In this document: piece by piece, positions 26,925 to 34,340 of the stretch
Numbering within the stretch: position 1 is the stretch's first letter
How the letters are laid out: the number at the start of each line of letters is the position of its first letter
NCBI GenBank assembly: GCA_963837635.1
Contig: CAWINY010000005.1
Coordinates: 124,001 to 188,000, forward strand
Direction: 5' to 3'
Length of the DNA stretch: 64,000 bases
DNA from: CAWINY01 sp963837635
Lineage (GTDB): Bacteria; Acidobacteriota; Terriglobia; Terriglobales; Acidobacteriaceae
The notes under the pieces: model-generated
Told to the model about the DNA's origin: nothing
The model's input: only the letters and a program-made list of their open reading frames with translations
Database searches by the model: none
Program-made: the position numbers and the translations under genes

Positions 26925-27551
26925 GTGATTCATATCATCACCATTGAGCGAGAGTACGGTTGTGGCGGTGGGGAGATCGCTCGAAAGATCGCCGATCGCC
27001 TGGGCTGGAAATTATGGGATGAGTTGCTGACCTGCGAGATTGCGCGGCTGAGCCACTGCCAACAGTCGGAGGTCGAATGTCGAGAGGAGCGCGTGGACCC
27101 GCTTTACTACCGGCTCTTCAAATCGATCATGCGAGGCAGCTTTGAAGGCAGCCTGAATGTCCACCGCTTAAAACTGCTGGATGCCGACAGCATCTTGCGG
27201 ATCACGCAACAGGTAGTCCAGAAGGCGGCATCGGAAGGAAACTGCGTCATCGTCGGCAGAGGGTCCCAGCATTTCTTGCGCGATCGGACCGATACCTTGC
27301 GCGTCTTCCTCTACGCTCCGAAGGAGGCGAAAGTGCGCCGCTTGATAGCCGGGGGAATGAGTGACACGGACGCGGAGGAACTAGTCGATACCGTTGATAG
27401 CGAGCGTTCCACCTTTATTGACAAATATTTCCACATGCAATGGCCGAACCGATCTATTTACCACGCCATGCTCAACACCGCTATCGGGGACGAGATCGCA
27501 ATTGACGCGATCCTGCGCCTCAAGCAGCACCTGGAACCGCACCCCAAGTGA
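26925..27551 (+). CDS. Cytidylate kinase-like family protein
   Basis: A 208-residue P-loop NTPase of the cytidylate-kinase-like (Cytidylate_kin2) type. The N-terminus ITIEREYGCGGGEIARKIADRLGW holds a glycine-rich nucleotide-binding loop, and NCVIVGRGSQHFL plus the LRVFLYAP segment match the family; an RRLIAGG region may act as lid. Start GTG 26925 is 41 nt after the MFS gene, so it may be read through from the efflux operon. The substrate is unknown; these proteins are not the essential CMP kinase. Functional link to efflux is not evident. Confidence 0.82.
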   Translation: MIHIITIEREYGCGGGEIARKIADRLGWKLWDELLTCEIARLSHCQQSEVECREERVDPLYYRLFKSIMRGSFEGSLNVHRLKLLDADSILRITQQVVQKAASEGNCVIVGRGSQHFLRDRTDTLRVFLYAPKEAKVRRLIAGGMSDTDAEELVDTVDSERSTFIDKYFHMQWPNRSIYHAMLNTAIGDEIAIDAILRLKQHLEPHPK

Positions 27552-27599
27552 CTTTGTGCTCGGGGCTGGCTCACAACCCAAGGAGAAAGGAGAGGACTG

Positions 27600-27671
27600 A
27601 TGGCCACGATCACCACAAAAGACGGCACACAGATCTACTACAAGGACTGGGGCGCAGGAACGCGGTGCTAA
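27600..27671 (+). pseudogene. 23-codon relic of an alpha/beta hydrolase (haloperoxidase type)
   Basis: ATG 27600 with a strong AGGAG just upstream opens MATITTKDGTQIYYKDWGAG, the standard N-terminus of non-haem chloroperoxidase-like alpha/beta hydrolases, then meets TAA at 27669. The rest of the gene (HGW oxyanion region, nucleophile, catalytic His) is gone and a different gene starts at 27715. A deletion has removed about 250 codons. Confidence 0.75.
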
Positions 27672-27714
27672 CCGGCAGCCCCGTGCTAATTCGCGCGATT
27701 GAAAGGATCGACAA

Positions 27715-28344
27715 ATGGACCGAGTGAAGGATGACATGCTGGATATGCTGTTTCGCAAGGCGCGCACGTACACCGCCTGGCTCCCGATGCCAGTGCCGGA
27801 TGAGTTGCTGCGTGAGCTGTATGGAATAGCGAAATGGGGTCCTACGAGCGCAAACAGTTGTCCCGCCAGGTTCGTGTTCCTGCGTTCAGCGGCTGCAAAG
27901 GAGCGCCTCCGCCCGTCACTCGCGGCCGGCAACGTGGAGAAGACAATGACCGCGCCAGTCACGGTGATCATCGCCTACGATCTGAAGTTCTACGACAAGT
28001 TGCCCAAGCTGTTCCCACCCAACCCGGCGATGCGCGACATCTTCGCCAGTAATCCCCAACTGATCGAGGAGACTGCGAAGCGGAACTCTTCTCTTCAAGG
28101 TGCCTATCTAATCCTGGCGGCGCGGGCGCTGGGACTGGACTGCGGACCGATGTCCGGCTTCGATAACGCAATAGTTGATGAAGAGTTCTTTGCGGCTGGC
28201 AAGTGCGTGGAGTGCGAGCAGGAATTCTTCCCCGCTGGCCATGTGAAATCAAACTTCCTCTGCAACATGGGTTACGGCGACAGATCGAAGCTGTTCCCGC
28301 GCAGCCCGCGCCTCGATTTTAACGAGGGATGCAACCTGATGTGA
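27715..28344 (+). CDS. Nitroreductase-family malonic semialdehyde reductase (RutE/HadB-like)
   Basis: A 209-residue flavin reductase-fold protein. RutE reduces malonic semialdehyde to 3-hydroxypropionate in pyrimidine degradation. The family block YGIAKWGPTSANSCPARFVF (about 39-58) and the region ILAARALGLDCGPMSGFD (about 137-154) are clear, as is the C-terminal FNMGYG-like segment (here CNMGYGD). E. coli RutE is about 196 residues, so the length fits. No other rut gene is nearby, so the physiological substrate may differ. It follows the truncated hydrolase remnant. Confidence 0.85.
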   Translation: MDRVKDDMLDMLFRKARTYTAWLPMPVPDELLRELYGIAKWGPTSANSCPARFVFLRSAAAKERLRPSLAAGNVEKTMTAPVTVIIAYDLKFYDKLPKLFPPNPAMRDIFASNPQLIEETAKRNSSLQGAYLILAARALGLDCGPMSGFDNAIVDEEFFAAGKCVECEQEFFPAGHVKSNFLCNMGYGDRSKLFPRSPRLDFNEGCNLM

Positions 28345-28375
28345 TCGCACACTATTCGTAAGCGGTTGAAAATAA

Positions 28376-28463
28376 TGGCTCCTCAGGTAGGAATCAAACC
28401 TACAACCCTCCGGTTAACAGCCGGACGAGTCCTTAGTTCCTATCATCAGCCGAGTTCTTAAGA
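28376..28463 (-). tRNA. tRNA-Asn(GTT)-like sequence, probably degenerate
   Basis: Read on the minus strand the 3' part is clean: anticodon arm TCCGG-CTGTTAA-CCGGA (anticodon GTT), T arm GTAGG-TTTGATT-CCTAC, acceptor strand CTGAGGA, discriminator G and encoded CCA. A partial 5' acceptor (TCTTAAG) is present, but about 31 nt separate it from the anticodon stem, where about 19-20 are expected, and no normal D arm folds. The T loop has TTTGA instead of TTCGA. It is either a decayed tRNA or the scar of an integration that replaced the 5' half. Confidence 0.45.
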
Positions 28464-28771
28464 ATCGTGAGATCGTGGCAAAAGAACCTGGGCAGAGAAA
28501 CTGTAAGGATTTGGCACGTGGAGCGCGGTCCGGGAAGAAGTCGACGGTCTTGCTAAATTAAAGAAAATAAACAAGGTTGGCAGCACTCGATCCTGTGCCC
28601 TTCAGTCGATCAGAAAATTTTTGTTACTCGTCCGGCCGGTGAACGGATTCTTAGTAGCTCCGCAGGGTGGACCGTTTATACTTGCCCCTATTGCGAACCG
28701 AAAATTAGGAAAGGAGCTCCGCTGACTGGCCTGAAGTCCTGTCGGGAGGTGATCTTCCCGGTCTGGAGCGG

Positions 28772-28848
28772 TGACACCCTGAATTACTAGCGGTGACATC
28801 CCAAATTACCGTCTTGACAGGCTGAATTACTTTGACACGCCAAATTAC
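28772..28848. repeat. Four 16-nt direct repeats, TGACANNCYRAATTAC
   Basis: Units at 28772, 28794, 28815 and 28833 (spacing 22, 21 and 18 nt), ending 23 nt before the ssb start. Clustered TGACA-type repeats of this look occur at the ends of IS21-family elements, where the transposase binds; no istA/istB gene is present here. They could also serve as regulator sites for ssb. Confidence 0.75.
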
Positions 28849-28871
28849 CAGCGGACAGAGAGCGAGGCGAT

Positions 28872-29333
28872 ATGGCAAAGAGCGTCAACAAGGTCATTCT
28901 GGTCGGACATCTGGGCAAGGACCCGGAGGTGCGCTATACCACCACGGGCATGGCCGTGGCCAGCTTCTCCCTGGCCACCAACGAGCGCTTCAAGGATAAA
29001 GACGGCCAGTGGCAGGACCGCACCGAGTGGCACAACCTGGTGGCCTTTGACCGGACCGCGGAAATCGCGAAGGAATACGTTCATAAAGGCTCGCAAATCT
29101 ATATCGAGGGACGGCTTCAGACCCGTTCCTGGGACGACAAGAATACCGGCGAAAAGAAGTACAAGACGGAGATCGTGATCAGCGATCTGGTGCTGCTGGG
29201 TGGCCGCGGCGAAGGCCGGCGCGAGGAAGGCGACCGCGCCCGCGGCGCCTCGGCCAACAGCTACGACCAGCGCCCCGCTCCTGCTGCTGCTGCTGACGAC
29301 CAGGGGATCACGGACGCGGATATTCCGTTCTAG
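28872..29333 (+). CDS. ssb: Single-stranded DNA-binding protein
   Basis: A 153-residue SSB. The OB-fold occupies about 1-110 (SVNKVILVGHLGKDPEVRYTT, TEWHNLVAFDRTAEIAKEYV, GSQIYIEGRLQTRSW), followed by a flexible Gly/Arg/Ala-rich linker and the acidic C-terminal tip DADIPF that contacts replication and repair partners. It is full length and typical. The gene stands alone; its promoter region is filled with the four direct repeats, leaving little space for an ordinary leader. Confidence 0.97.
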   Translation: MAKSVNKVILVGHLGKDPEVRYTTTGMAVASFSLATNERFKDKDGQWQDRTEWHNLVAFDRTAEIAKEYVHKGSQIYIEGRLQTRSWDDKNTGEKKYKTEIVISDLVLLGGRGEGRREEGDRARGASANSYDQRPAPAAAADDQGITDADIPF

Positions 29334-29457
29334 GACCAGCCGTCAGCTATCAGCCTGGAGCCATCTCGATGGTGCCCCACATCTGCGCACTTCCCGCAGA
29401 TGTGGGATTATTTTCGCGCAGGATCGGGTAACCTCAGACGAAGTCTCCGAAAACTGC

Positions 29458-29552
29458 TTACCGCGGATTAGACGGATGAAAAAAGGATTACGCGGATATT
29501 TCCGAAGAATCCGTGTCGATCCGTTCCCAATCCGTGAAATCCGCGGTAAATA
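29458..29552. repeat. Inverted repeat of the CCGCGGATTnnACGGAT family
   Basis: TTACCGCGGATT at the left and AATCCGCGGTAA (with one extra base) at the right enclose a set of GGAT/ATCC repeats. The same family occurs at 44228-44412 and 53345-53440. It lies between the convergent ssb and thiL genes and may act as a bidirectional terminator. Confidence 0.6.
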
Positions 29553-29553
29553 G

Positions 29554-30519
29554 TTACAAATTCTTGAAGTGTTCCCAGCCCCGGGGCTTCAGTTCGCGGC
29601 GGGATTGCATGTCCGGCGCGACCAGCCACATCCCCGGTTTCGGCGTGATCGTCCCGATATACGTGTAACCGACACCCGCGAGCCTCTCGGGCAACTTGCT
29701 GCTCTTGCGGGCCGGGACGGTAAAGAGCAGTTCGTAATCGTCGCCGCCGTTGAGCGCGTCCTCCAGGGTGGCGTCTTTCGCGACGGGGATGGCTTTTTCA
29801 GCGATCCATGCGCCCACGCCCGACTCCTCGCAAATGTGCCCCAGGTCGGTGGAGAGCCCGTCGGAGAGGTCGATCATGGCGGAGGCCAAATTGTGCTCGC
29901 GCAGGAAGCGTCCTACCTCGAGGCGCGGCATGGGCTTGCGAAGCTTCACCGTGACCGGGTGCGCCACCCTTTCGTGAAGCGAAGGGCGGGCAAGCAACTG
30001 CCGCAGTTCAGCCATGGCGCCGCCGATCAGGCCGGTGACGTAGATGTCGTCGCCTGCCTTGGCGCCCGAGCGCAGGATCGCCTTTCCCCGCGGCGCCGAG
30101 CCCACCACCATGACGTCGGCCAGCACTCCCGCCGGGCTTTGGGCCAGGTCGCCACCGGCTAGAGTAACGCCAAGGCGTCGTCCCAAGCCGCGAAAGCCGC
30201 GAAAGAAATTGTCCACCCAGCGCTGGTCGAGCTCTGCCGGGAGCGCCAGCGATAGGAAGGCCGCAATCGGCTCACCACCCATGGCCGCAATGTCGCTCAG
30301 CCCGCGCGTGAGGCAGCGATGGCCGACGAAATCCGCCGAATGCCGCTCCCGCAAGAAGTGGACGCCCTCCAGGCTGAAGTCGGTCGTGACCAGCGCCTCG
30401 TGGCCGTGCGGCAGACGCAACACGGCGCAGTCGTCGCCGATGCCGACCCGCACGCCTTGGGCGGTGCGCGTTACGTGGTGGCGGATGCGGCGGATGAGGT
30501 CTCGTTCGGGCAGCGGCAT
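29554..30519 (-). CDS. thiL: Thiamine-monophosphate kinase
   Basis: A 321-residue enzyme that phosphorylates thiamine monophosphate to the diphosphate. PurM/ThiL fold: GIGDDCAVLRLP (metal/nucleotide aspartates, about 25-37), VTTDFSLEGVHF, RGLSDIAAMGGEP (about 69-81), VTLAGGDLAQSP, and in the second half MIDLSDGLSTDLGHI and GGDDYELLF. All conserved acidic residues are present and the length is right. ATG 30519. No other thi gene is close. It is convergent with ssb. Confidence 0.95.
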   Translation of the reverse strand: MPLPERDLIRRIRHHVTRTAQGVRVGIGDDCAVLRLPHGHEALVTTDFSLEGVHFLRERHSADFVGHRCLTRGLSDIAAMGGEPIAAFLSLALPAELDQRWVDNFFRGFRGLGRRLGVTLAGGDLAQSPAGVLADVMVVGSAPRGKAILRSGAKAGDDIYVTGLIGGAMAELRQLLARPSLHERVAHPVTVKLRKPMPRLEVGRFLREHNLASAMIDLSDGLSTDLGHICEESGVGAWIAEKAIPVAKDATLEDALNGGDDYELLFTVPARKSSKLPERLAGVGYTYIGTITPKPGMWLVAPDMQSRRELKPRGWEHFKNL

Positions 30520-30730
30520 GAGAGAACAACTCTAAACCAGTCGTTGGTCGTTAGTCGTTGAATGGGGACATTTCTATTTTGGCGAAGACGGGGATATTTC
30601 TATTCGGTATGACAACAGAAGAGACTGGCGCTTGGCGGGCAACTGCGCCGATGTTACACTCGTCTCTGTTTGTGCGGTCCAAGTTGCGCAGGGATTGCAG
30701 GCTCGCAGCAAGCTATTGATTCGTTACCGA

Positions 30731-30805
30731 GCGGGAGTAGTTCAGCGGTAGAACGCCAGCTTCCCAAGCTGGATGTCGCCGGTTCGATCCCGGTCTCCCG
30801 CTCCA
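30731..30805 (+). tRNA. tRNA-Gly(CCC)
   Basis: A complete 75-nt cloverleaf: acceptor GCGGGAG/CTCCCGC, D arm GTTC-AGCGGTA-GAAC, anticodon arm CCAGC-TTCCCAA-GCTGG (anticodon CCC), variable ATGTC, T arm GCCGG-TTCGATC-CCGGT, discriminator T and encoded CCA. Upstream, TTGGCG and TTACAC at 16-nt spacing are a possible weak promoter. Confidence 0.96.
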
Positions 30806-30975
30806 ATTCTCAACGAATCATCCGGCGGCAACCATCTAAGACAATCGTGGTCGATCGGCCTCGCTTCACGTATCATCTGATTTTTAACCACATTTTCATT
30901 TCGACAAGCTCGGGCTAGCGGTCCCGGAGGCGCACGGTTGTGCACCGGGGCAGCGCGCGGGCAGAAAGGCGACCC

Positions 30976-30994
30976 CGCCGGCGAGACGCCGGCG
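30976..30994. repeat. Family-A palindrome immediately upstream of tkt
   Basis: CGCCGGCG-AGA-CGCCGGCG followed by GCTACAAC, identical to the copy at 9420. It ends 9 nt before the transketolase ATG, where the ribosome site would lie. Confidence 0.85.
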
Positions 30995-31003
30995 CTACAA
31001 CCT

Positions 31004-33103
31004 ATGACGAGCAAGAGCGATGCACCGACTGGCACGGCCGTGCCCGTGTTCGAGCCCAAATCCGCGGTCTCCGCGCAGCGCGGTCCCACCGCCGCCCAAA
31101 AGCCGGAGGAGCAGAGTGAGCTGCTCTGCATCAATACCATCCGCACGCTCTCGATGGATGCGGTCCAGAAGGCCAACAGCGGCCATCCCGGCACTCCGAT
31201 GGCGCTGGCGCCGGTCGCCTATGTTCTATGGGACCGCTTTCTGCGGCACAATCCGCGGAACCCGCAGTGGCCCAACCGCGACCGCTTTATCCTGTCCAAC
31301 GGCCACGCCTCGATGCTGCTCTATTCCTTGCTCTACCTGACCGGCTACGGCCTGACGCTGGACGAGATCAAAGCCTTTCGCCAGTGGGGATCGCGCACCC
31401 CGGGCCATCCGGAATACGGCCTCACCCCAGGGGTTGAGACCACGACTGGCCCGCTCGGCCAGGGGGTGGCAAACTCGGTCGGCATGGCGATTGCCGAACG
31501 CTGGCTGGCAGCACGCTACAACCGCGACGGCCACAAGCTCGTTGATTATCGTGTTTATGCCATCTGCGGCGACGGTGACCTGATGGAAGGCGTCTCGCAG
31601 GAAGCCGCCTCCATCGCCGGACACCTGGGCTTGTCGAACCTGATTTGGATCTACGACAACAACCGCATCACCATCGAAGGCAACACGGCGCTGGCTTTCT
31701 CCGAAGACGTGGCCGCGCGCTTCCTGGGCTACCACTGGAACGTGCTGCGGGTCAGCGATGCCAACGATCTCGAACTGCTGGATGACGCCATCCGCACCGC
31801 GCAAACCGAGACCGAGCGGCCCTCGCTGATTCTTGTGGACAGCCACATCGGTTGGGGCGCGCCCAACAAGCACGACACCGCCGCCGCCCACGGCGAGCCG
31901 CTGGGCGACGAGGAAATCCGCCTGACGAAACGCTTCTATGGCTGGCCGGAAGACGAGCATTTCCTGGTGCCGCAAGAGGCGCTCGATCACATGGGACGGG
32001 CAGTTGAACGCGGCGAGAAGTGGCAGCAGGAGTGGAATGTTGTCCTTGATGGTTTCCGCAAACAAAATCCCGAGATTGCCGCCGAGTGGGAGCGCATGCA
32101 GAGCGGGGAACTGCCGGACGGCTGGGACAAGGACATCCCCGTCTTTCCTGCGGACCCGAAAGGCAAGGCCACGCGTGAGACATGCGGGGTCGTGGAAAAT
32201 GCCATCGCGAAGCACGTGCCCTGGCTGATGGGTGGCTCGGCCGATCTTGCTCCTTCGACCAAGACGCTCATCAAAGACAGCAGCTCTTTTGAAAAGGGCA
32301 ATTACGCCGGCCGGAACATGCACTTTGGCATCCGCGAGCACGCCATGGGGTCCATCGTGAATGGCATGGCGCTGTCGAAGCTGCGCCCGTTCGGCGCGAC
32401 GTTTTTGATCTTCTCCGACTACATGCGCCCGGCGATCCGCCTTTCGGCGCTGATGGAACAGCCGGCGATCTACGTCTTCACGCATGACTCGATCGGCCTC
32501 GGCGAAGACGGTCCCACGCACCAGCCCATCGAGCAGCTTATGTCGTTACGTGCTGTCCCACGCCTGCTGGTGGTCCGGCCGGCGGATGCCAACGAAGTCT
32601 CCGAAGCTTGGCGCTTGGCCATGCAGCAAAAGGATCTGCCGGTATGTTTGATCCTCAGCCGGCAGGCTGTGCCAACCCTCGACCGCACGAAATACGCCAG
32701 CGCGGAAGGCTTGCGTCGCGGCGCTTACGTTCTAGCCGATAGCACTGGCGAGCCGGAGGTGATCCTGCTGAGCACGGGTTCCGAGGTTTACCTCTGCCTG
32801 CAAGCGCATGAACAGCTCACCGCATCGGGCATTCGCAGCCGGGTAGTGAGCATGCCCTGTTGGAAGCTTTTCCAACGACAGGCGAAGGAGTATCGCGAGC
32901 AGGTGCTGCCGCCCGCTGTGCATGCGCGCGTCGCGGTCGAGGCGGGGACGGATCTCGGCTGGCGCGAGTACGTCGGCAGTGAAGGCCGCAGCATCTCGCG
33001 CACCGACTTCGGCGCCTCAGCACCCATCAAGGACCTTTACAAGCACTTCGGTTTCACCGTCGAGAACATCGTCAAACAGGCGCGGGAGTTGCTGGGGAAG
33101 TGA
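31004..33103 (+). CDS. tkt: Transketolase
   Basis: A 699-residue thiamine diphosphate enzyme of the pentose phosphate pathway, transferring two-carbon units between sugar phosphates. Visible: INTIRTLSMDAVQKANSGHPG at the N-terminus of the fold, GPLGQGVANSVGMAIAE, the ThDP/metal motif ICGDGDLMEGVSQEAASIAGH with NNRITIEG, and the C-terminal FGIREHAMGSIVNGMAL and DSIGLGEDGPTHQP regions. I place the start at ATG 31004; the upstream frame back to 30938 is a read-through of a palindromic repeat. Residues 1-45 are a non-conserved, probably disordered extension. No clear ribosome site lies in front, because the repeat abuts the start. Confidence 0.94.
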   Translation: MTSKSDAPTGTAVPVFEPKSAVSAQRGPTAAQKPEEQSELLCINTIRTLSMDAVQKANSGHPGTPMALAPVAYVLWDRFLRHNPRNPQWPNRDRFILSNGHASMLLYSLLYLTGYGLTLDEIKAFRQWGSRTPGHPEYGLTPGVETTTGPLGQGVANSVGMAIAERWLAARYNRDGHKLVDYRVYAICGDGDLMEGVSQEAASIAGHLGLSNLIWIYDNNRITIEGNTALAFSEDVAARFLGYHWNVLRVSDANDLELLDDAIRTAQTETERPSLILVDSHIGWGAPNKHDTAAAHGEPLGDEEIRLTKRFYGWPEDEHFLVPQEALDHMGRAVERGEKWQQEWNVVLDGFRKQNPEIAAEWERMQSGELPDGWDKDIPVFPADPKGKATRETCGVVENAIAKHVPWLMGGSADLAPSTKTLIKDSSSFEKGNYAGRNMHFGIREHAMGSIVNGMALSKLRPFGATFLIFSDYMRPAIRLSALMEQPAIYVFTHDSIGLGEDGPTHQPIEQLMSLRAVPRLLVVRPADANEVSEAWRLAMQQKDLPVCLILSRQAVPTLDRTKYASAEGLRRGAYVLADSTGEPEVILLSTGSEVYLCLQAHEQLTASGIRSRVVSMPCWKLFQRQAKEYREQVLPPAVHARVAVEAGTDLGWREYVGSEGRSISRTDFGASAPIKDLYKHFGFTVENIVKQARELLGK

Positions 33104-33144
33104 CGAAGTAACGTGGCAGCGAACCGGCAAATGCCGGGATTTTA

Positions 33145-33293
33145 AGAGGGTGTCATCCTGAGCGACCGGAGCCGTGATGTTCGGCGGAGGGAGCGAAGGA
33201 TCTTGCGTACTACCCAGAGCCCGGTGACGCACGCGAGATCCTTCGCTTCCTCACGCCAAAAGAAGGCGCTCGTAGCTCAGGATGACGCCCTCT
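33145..33293. repeat. 149-bp MITE-like element with 19-bp terminal inverted repeats (GTCATCCTGAGC family)
   Basis: Left end AGAGGGTGTCATCCTGAGC and right end its inverse with one mismatch. Inside, GCGAAGGATCTTGCG and CGCGAGATCCTTCGC form a second inverted pair, so the whole element could fold into one long hairpin. No coding capacity. It lies between two convergent genes. Confidence 0.8.
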
Positions 33294-33332
33294 GTGGAGG
33301 CGGCGTGCCCGACTGATTCTCTTCCGGATCAG

Positions 33333-34268
33333 CTAGGTATGTTTGTTGTATTCGGGTGGGCCGCCGACAATCAAGCCAATCCACGGCGCCGGACTCAGCC
33401 AATAGCAGAATCGTGTCTCGTGCTCCTCTCGCGTGATCAAATCGCGGTAAAGAACGTGCCCGATGAAAACGAATCGTTTGACCTCCCCTTGCTGGTTCGG
33501 CTGGTTGAGGTTGCTCCACTGTTGGGATTCCATGACCGTGCGGCAATCGAACTCGTAGACCTCAAACGAATCACCTTGTGGAAGATACTTCTTGTGGGCC
33601 AGTTCGTGACCAGCCAACGGGTACGTGGGGATTGATGCCAAGGATTCGGGATGGGCGAAGATGAAGTCCGCAGTATAAAGAGTTACCTCGGCTGGCGTAC
33701 GACCACGATTTATGGCCGTGAACTTAATCTGCGTCTCACGCGGGTTCTGTACTGGTTCATTGAGCTTTATGAAAACCCATGGGCGTTCGGAATTTATAAC
33801 AGCCTGGGCGTTCAACCTAGCAGATTCAGCGTTCTTGGCAGATGACTCCGCAGCAGTTTTTGCCGCTTCAGCCTGCTGTGCGGTATGCGCGATCAGCTTG
33901 TCGGTCTGCTCTCCAGCTCGTTTTATCTCGTTCAATTGGCCTTGTATGGCCTTTAGCGTTCTATATGCCAAGTAAACGCCAGCGGCACCGACAAAGACCA
34001 AAATGCCGCTAAAAAACCAGTAAAGGCGATCCATCCAGTCCTTCGTGACAATGAGTGGAGGGACTGCGACAACCGTTACTTCCTGTTTGTCAGCGGTTCT
34101 TATCGAATTTACGGATGACGGCGCAGCAGCGGTTGGTGACTGATCATTGCCGCGATTGCTCCTGATGCTCTGGTTAGCGTTAGGGGTGTCGTCGGCTGCC
34201 CTTCCCTGCACTGGAGCACATGCCACGAATGCAAGCCATATAGATGCAACAAGCAGCAGAAATTTCAT
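33333..34268 (-). CDS. Hypothetical exported/membrane protein with coiled coil
   Basis: A 311-residue protein. N-terminal signal peptide with possible lipobox-like FVACAP (about 1-24), a low-complexity polar stretch, one membrane helix (about 83-103, WFFSGILVFVGAAGVYLAY), a coiled-coil region rich in Ala/Glu (about 105-155, TAQQAEAAKTAAESSAKNAESARLNAQ), then a beta-rich C-terminal domain (about 160-300: RPWVFIKLNEP, IKFTAINRGRTPAEVTLY). I do not recognise a named family; similar proteins are common in diverse bacteria as hypotheticals. Lower GC than its neighbours suggests it was acquired. No operon partner. Confidence 0.7.
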   Translation of the reverse strand: MKFLLLVASIWLAFVACAPVQGRAADDTPNANQSIRSNRGNDQSPTAAAPSSVNSIRTADKQEVTVVAVPPLIVTKDWMDRLYWFFSGILVFVGAAGVYLAYRTLKAIQGQLNEIKRAGEQTDKLIAHTAQQAEAAKTAAESSAKNAESARLNAQAVINSERPWVFIKLNEPVQNPRETQIKFTAINRGRTPAEVTLYTADFIFAHPESLASIPTYPLAGHELAHKKYLPQGDSFEVYEFDCRTVMESQQWSNLNQPNQQGEVKRFVFIGHVLYRDLITREEHETRFCYWLSPAPWIGLIVGGPPEYNKHT

Positions 34269-34340
34269 GATCGCCGAAATACAGTAACATGGACATTACA
34301 CGTCAGCTAGAACTCTGTACTTGTTGGCACGATCTGCCGC

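Larger units (their letters stand above)
28345..28871. other. Gene-free stretch upstream of ssb
   Basis: 527 nt with no convincing gene. It contains a tRNA-Asn-like sequence on the minus strand (28376-28463) and four TGACA...AATTAC repeats (28772-28848). An open frame of about 60 codons ending at 28790 includes a CPYC...C segment, but has no start site and matches nothing I know. Confidence 0.5.

Noticed and set aside
28610..28790. Zinc-ribbon-like frame with CPYC upstream of ssb
   Set aside because: No start codon context, no second convincing metal-binding pair, ends inside the repeats; likely chance.
31226..32521. 431-codon minus-strand frame opposite transketolase
   Set aside because: Shadow of a well-supported enzyme gene with GC-rich third positions.
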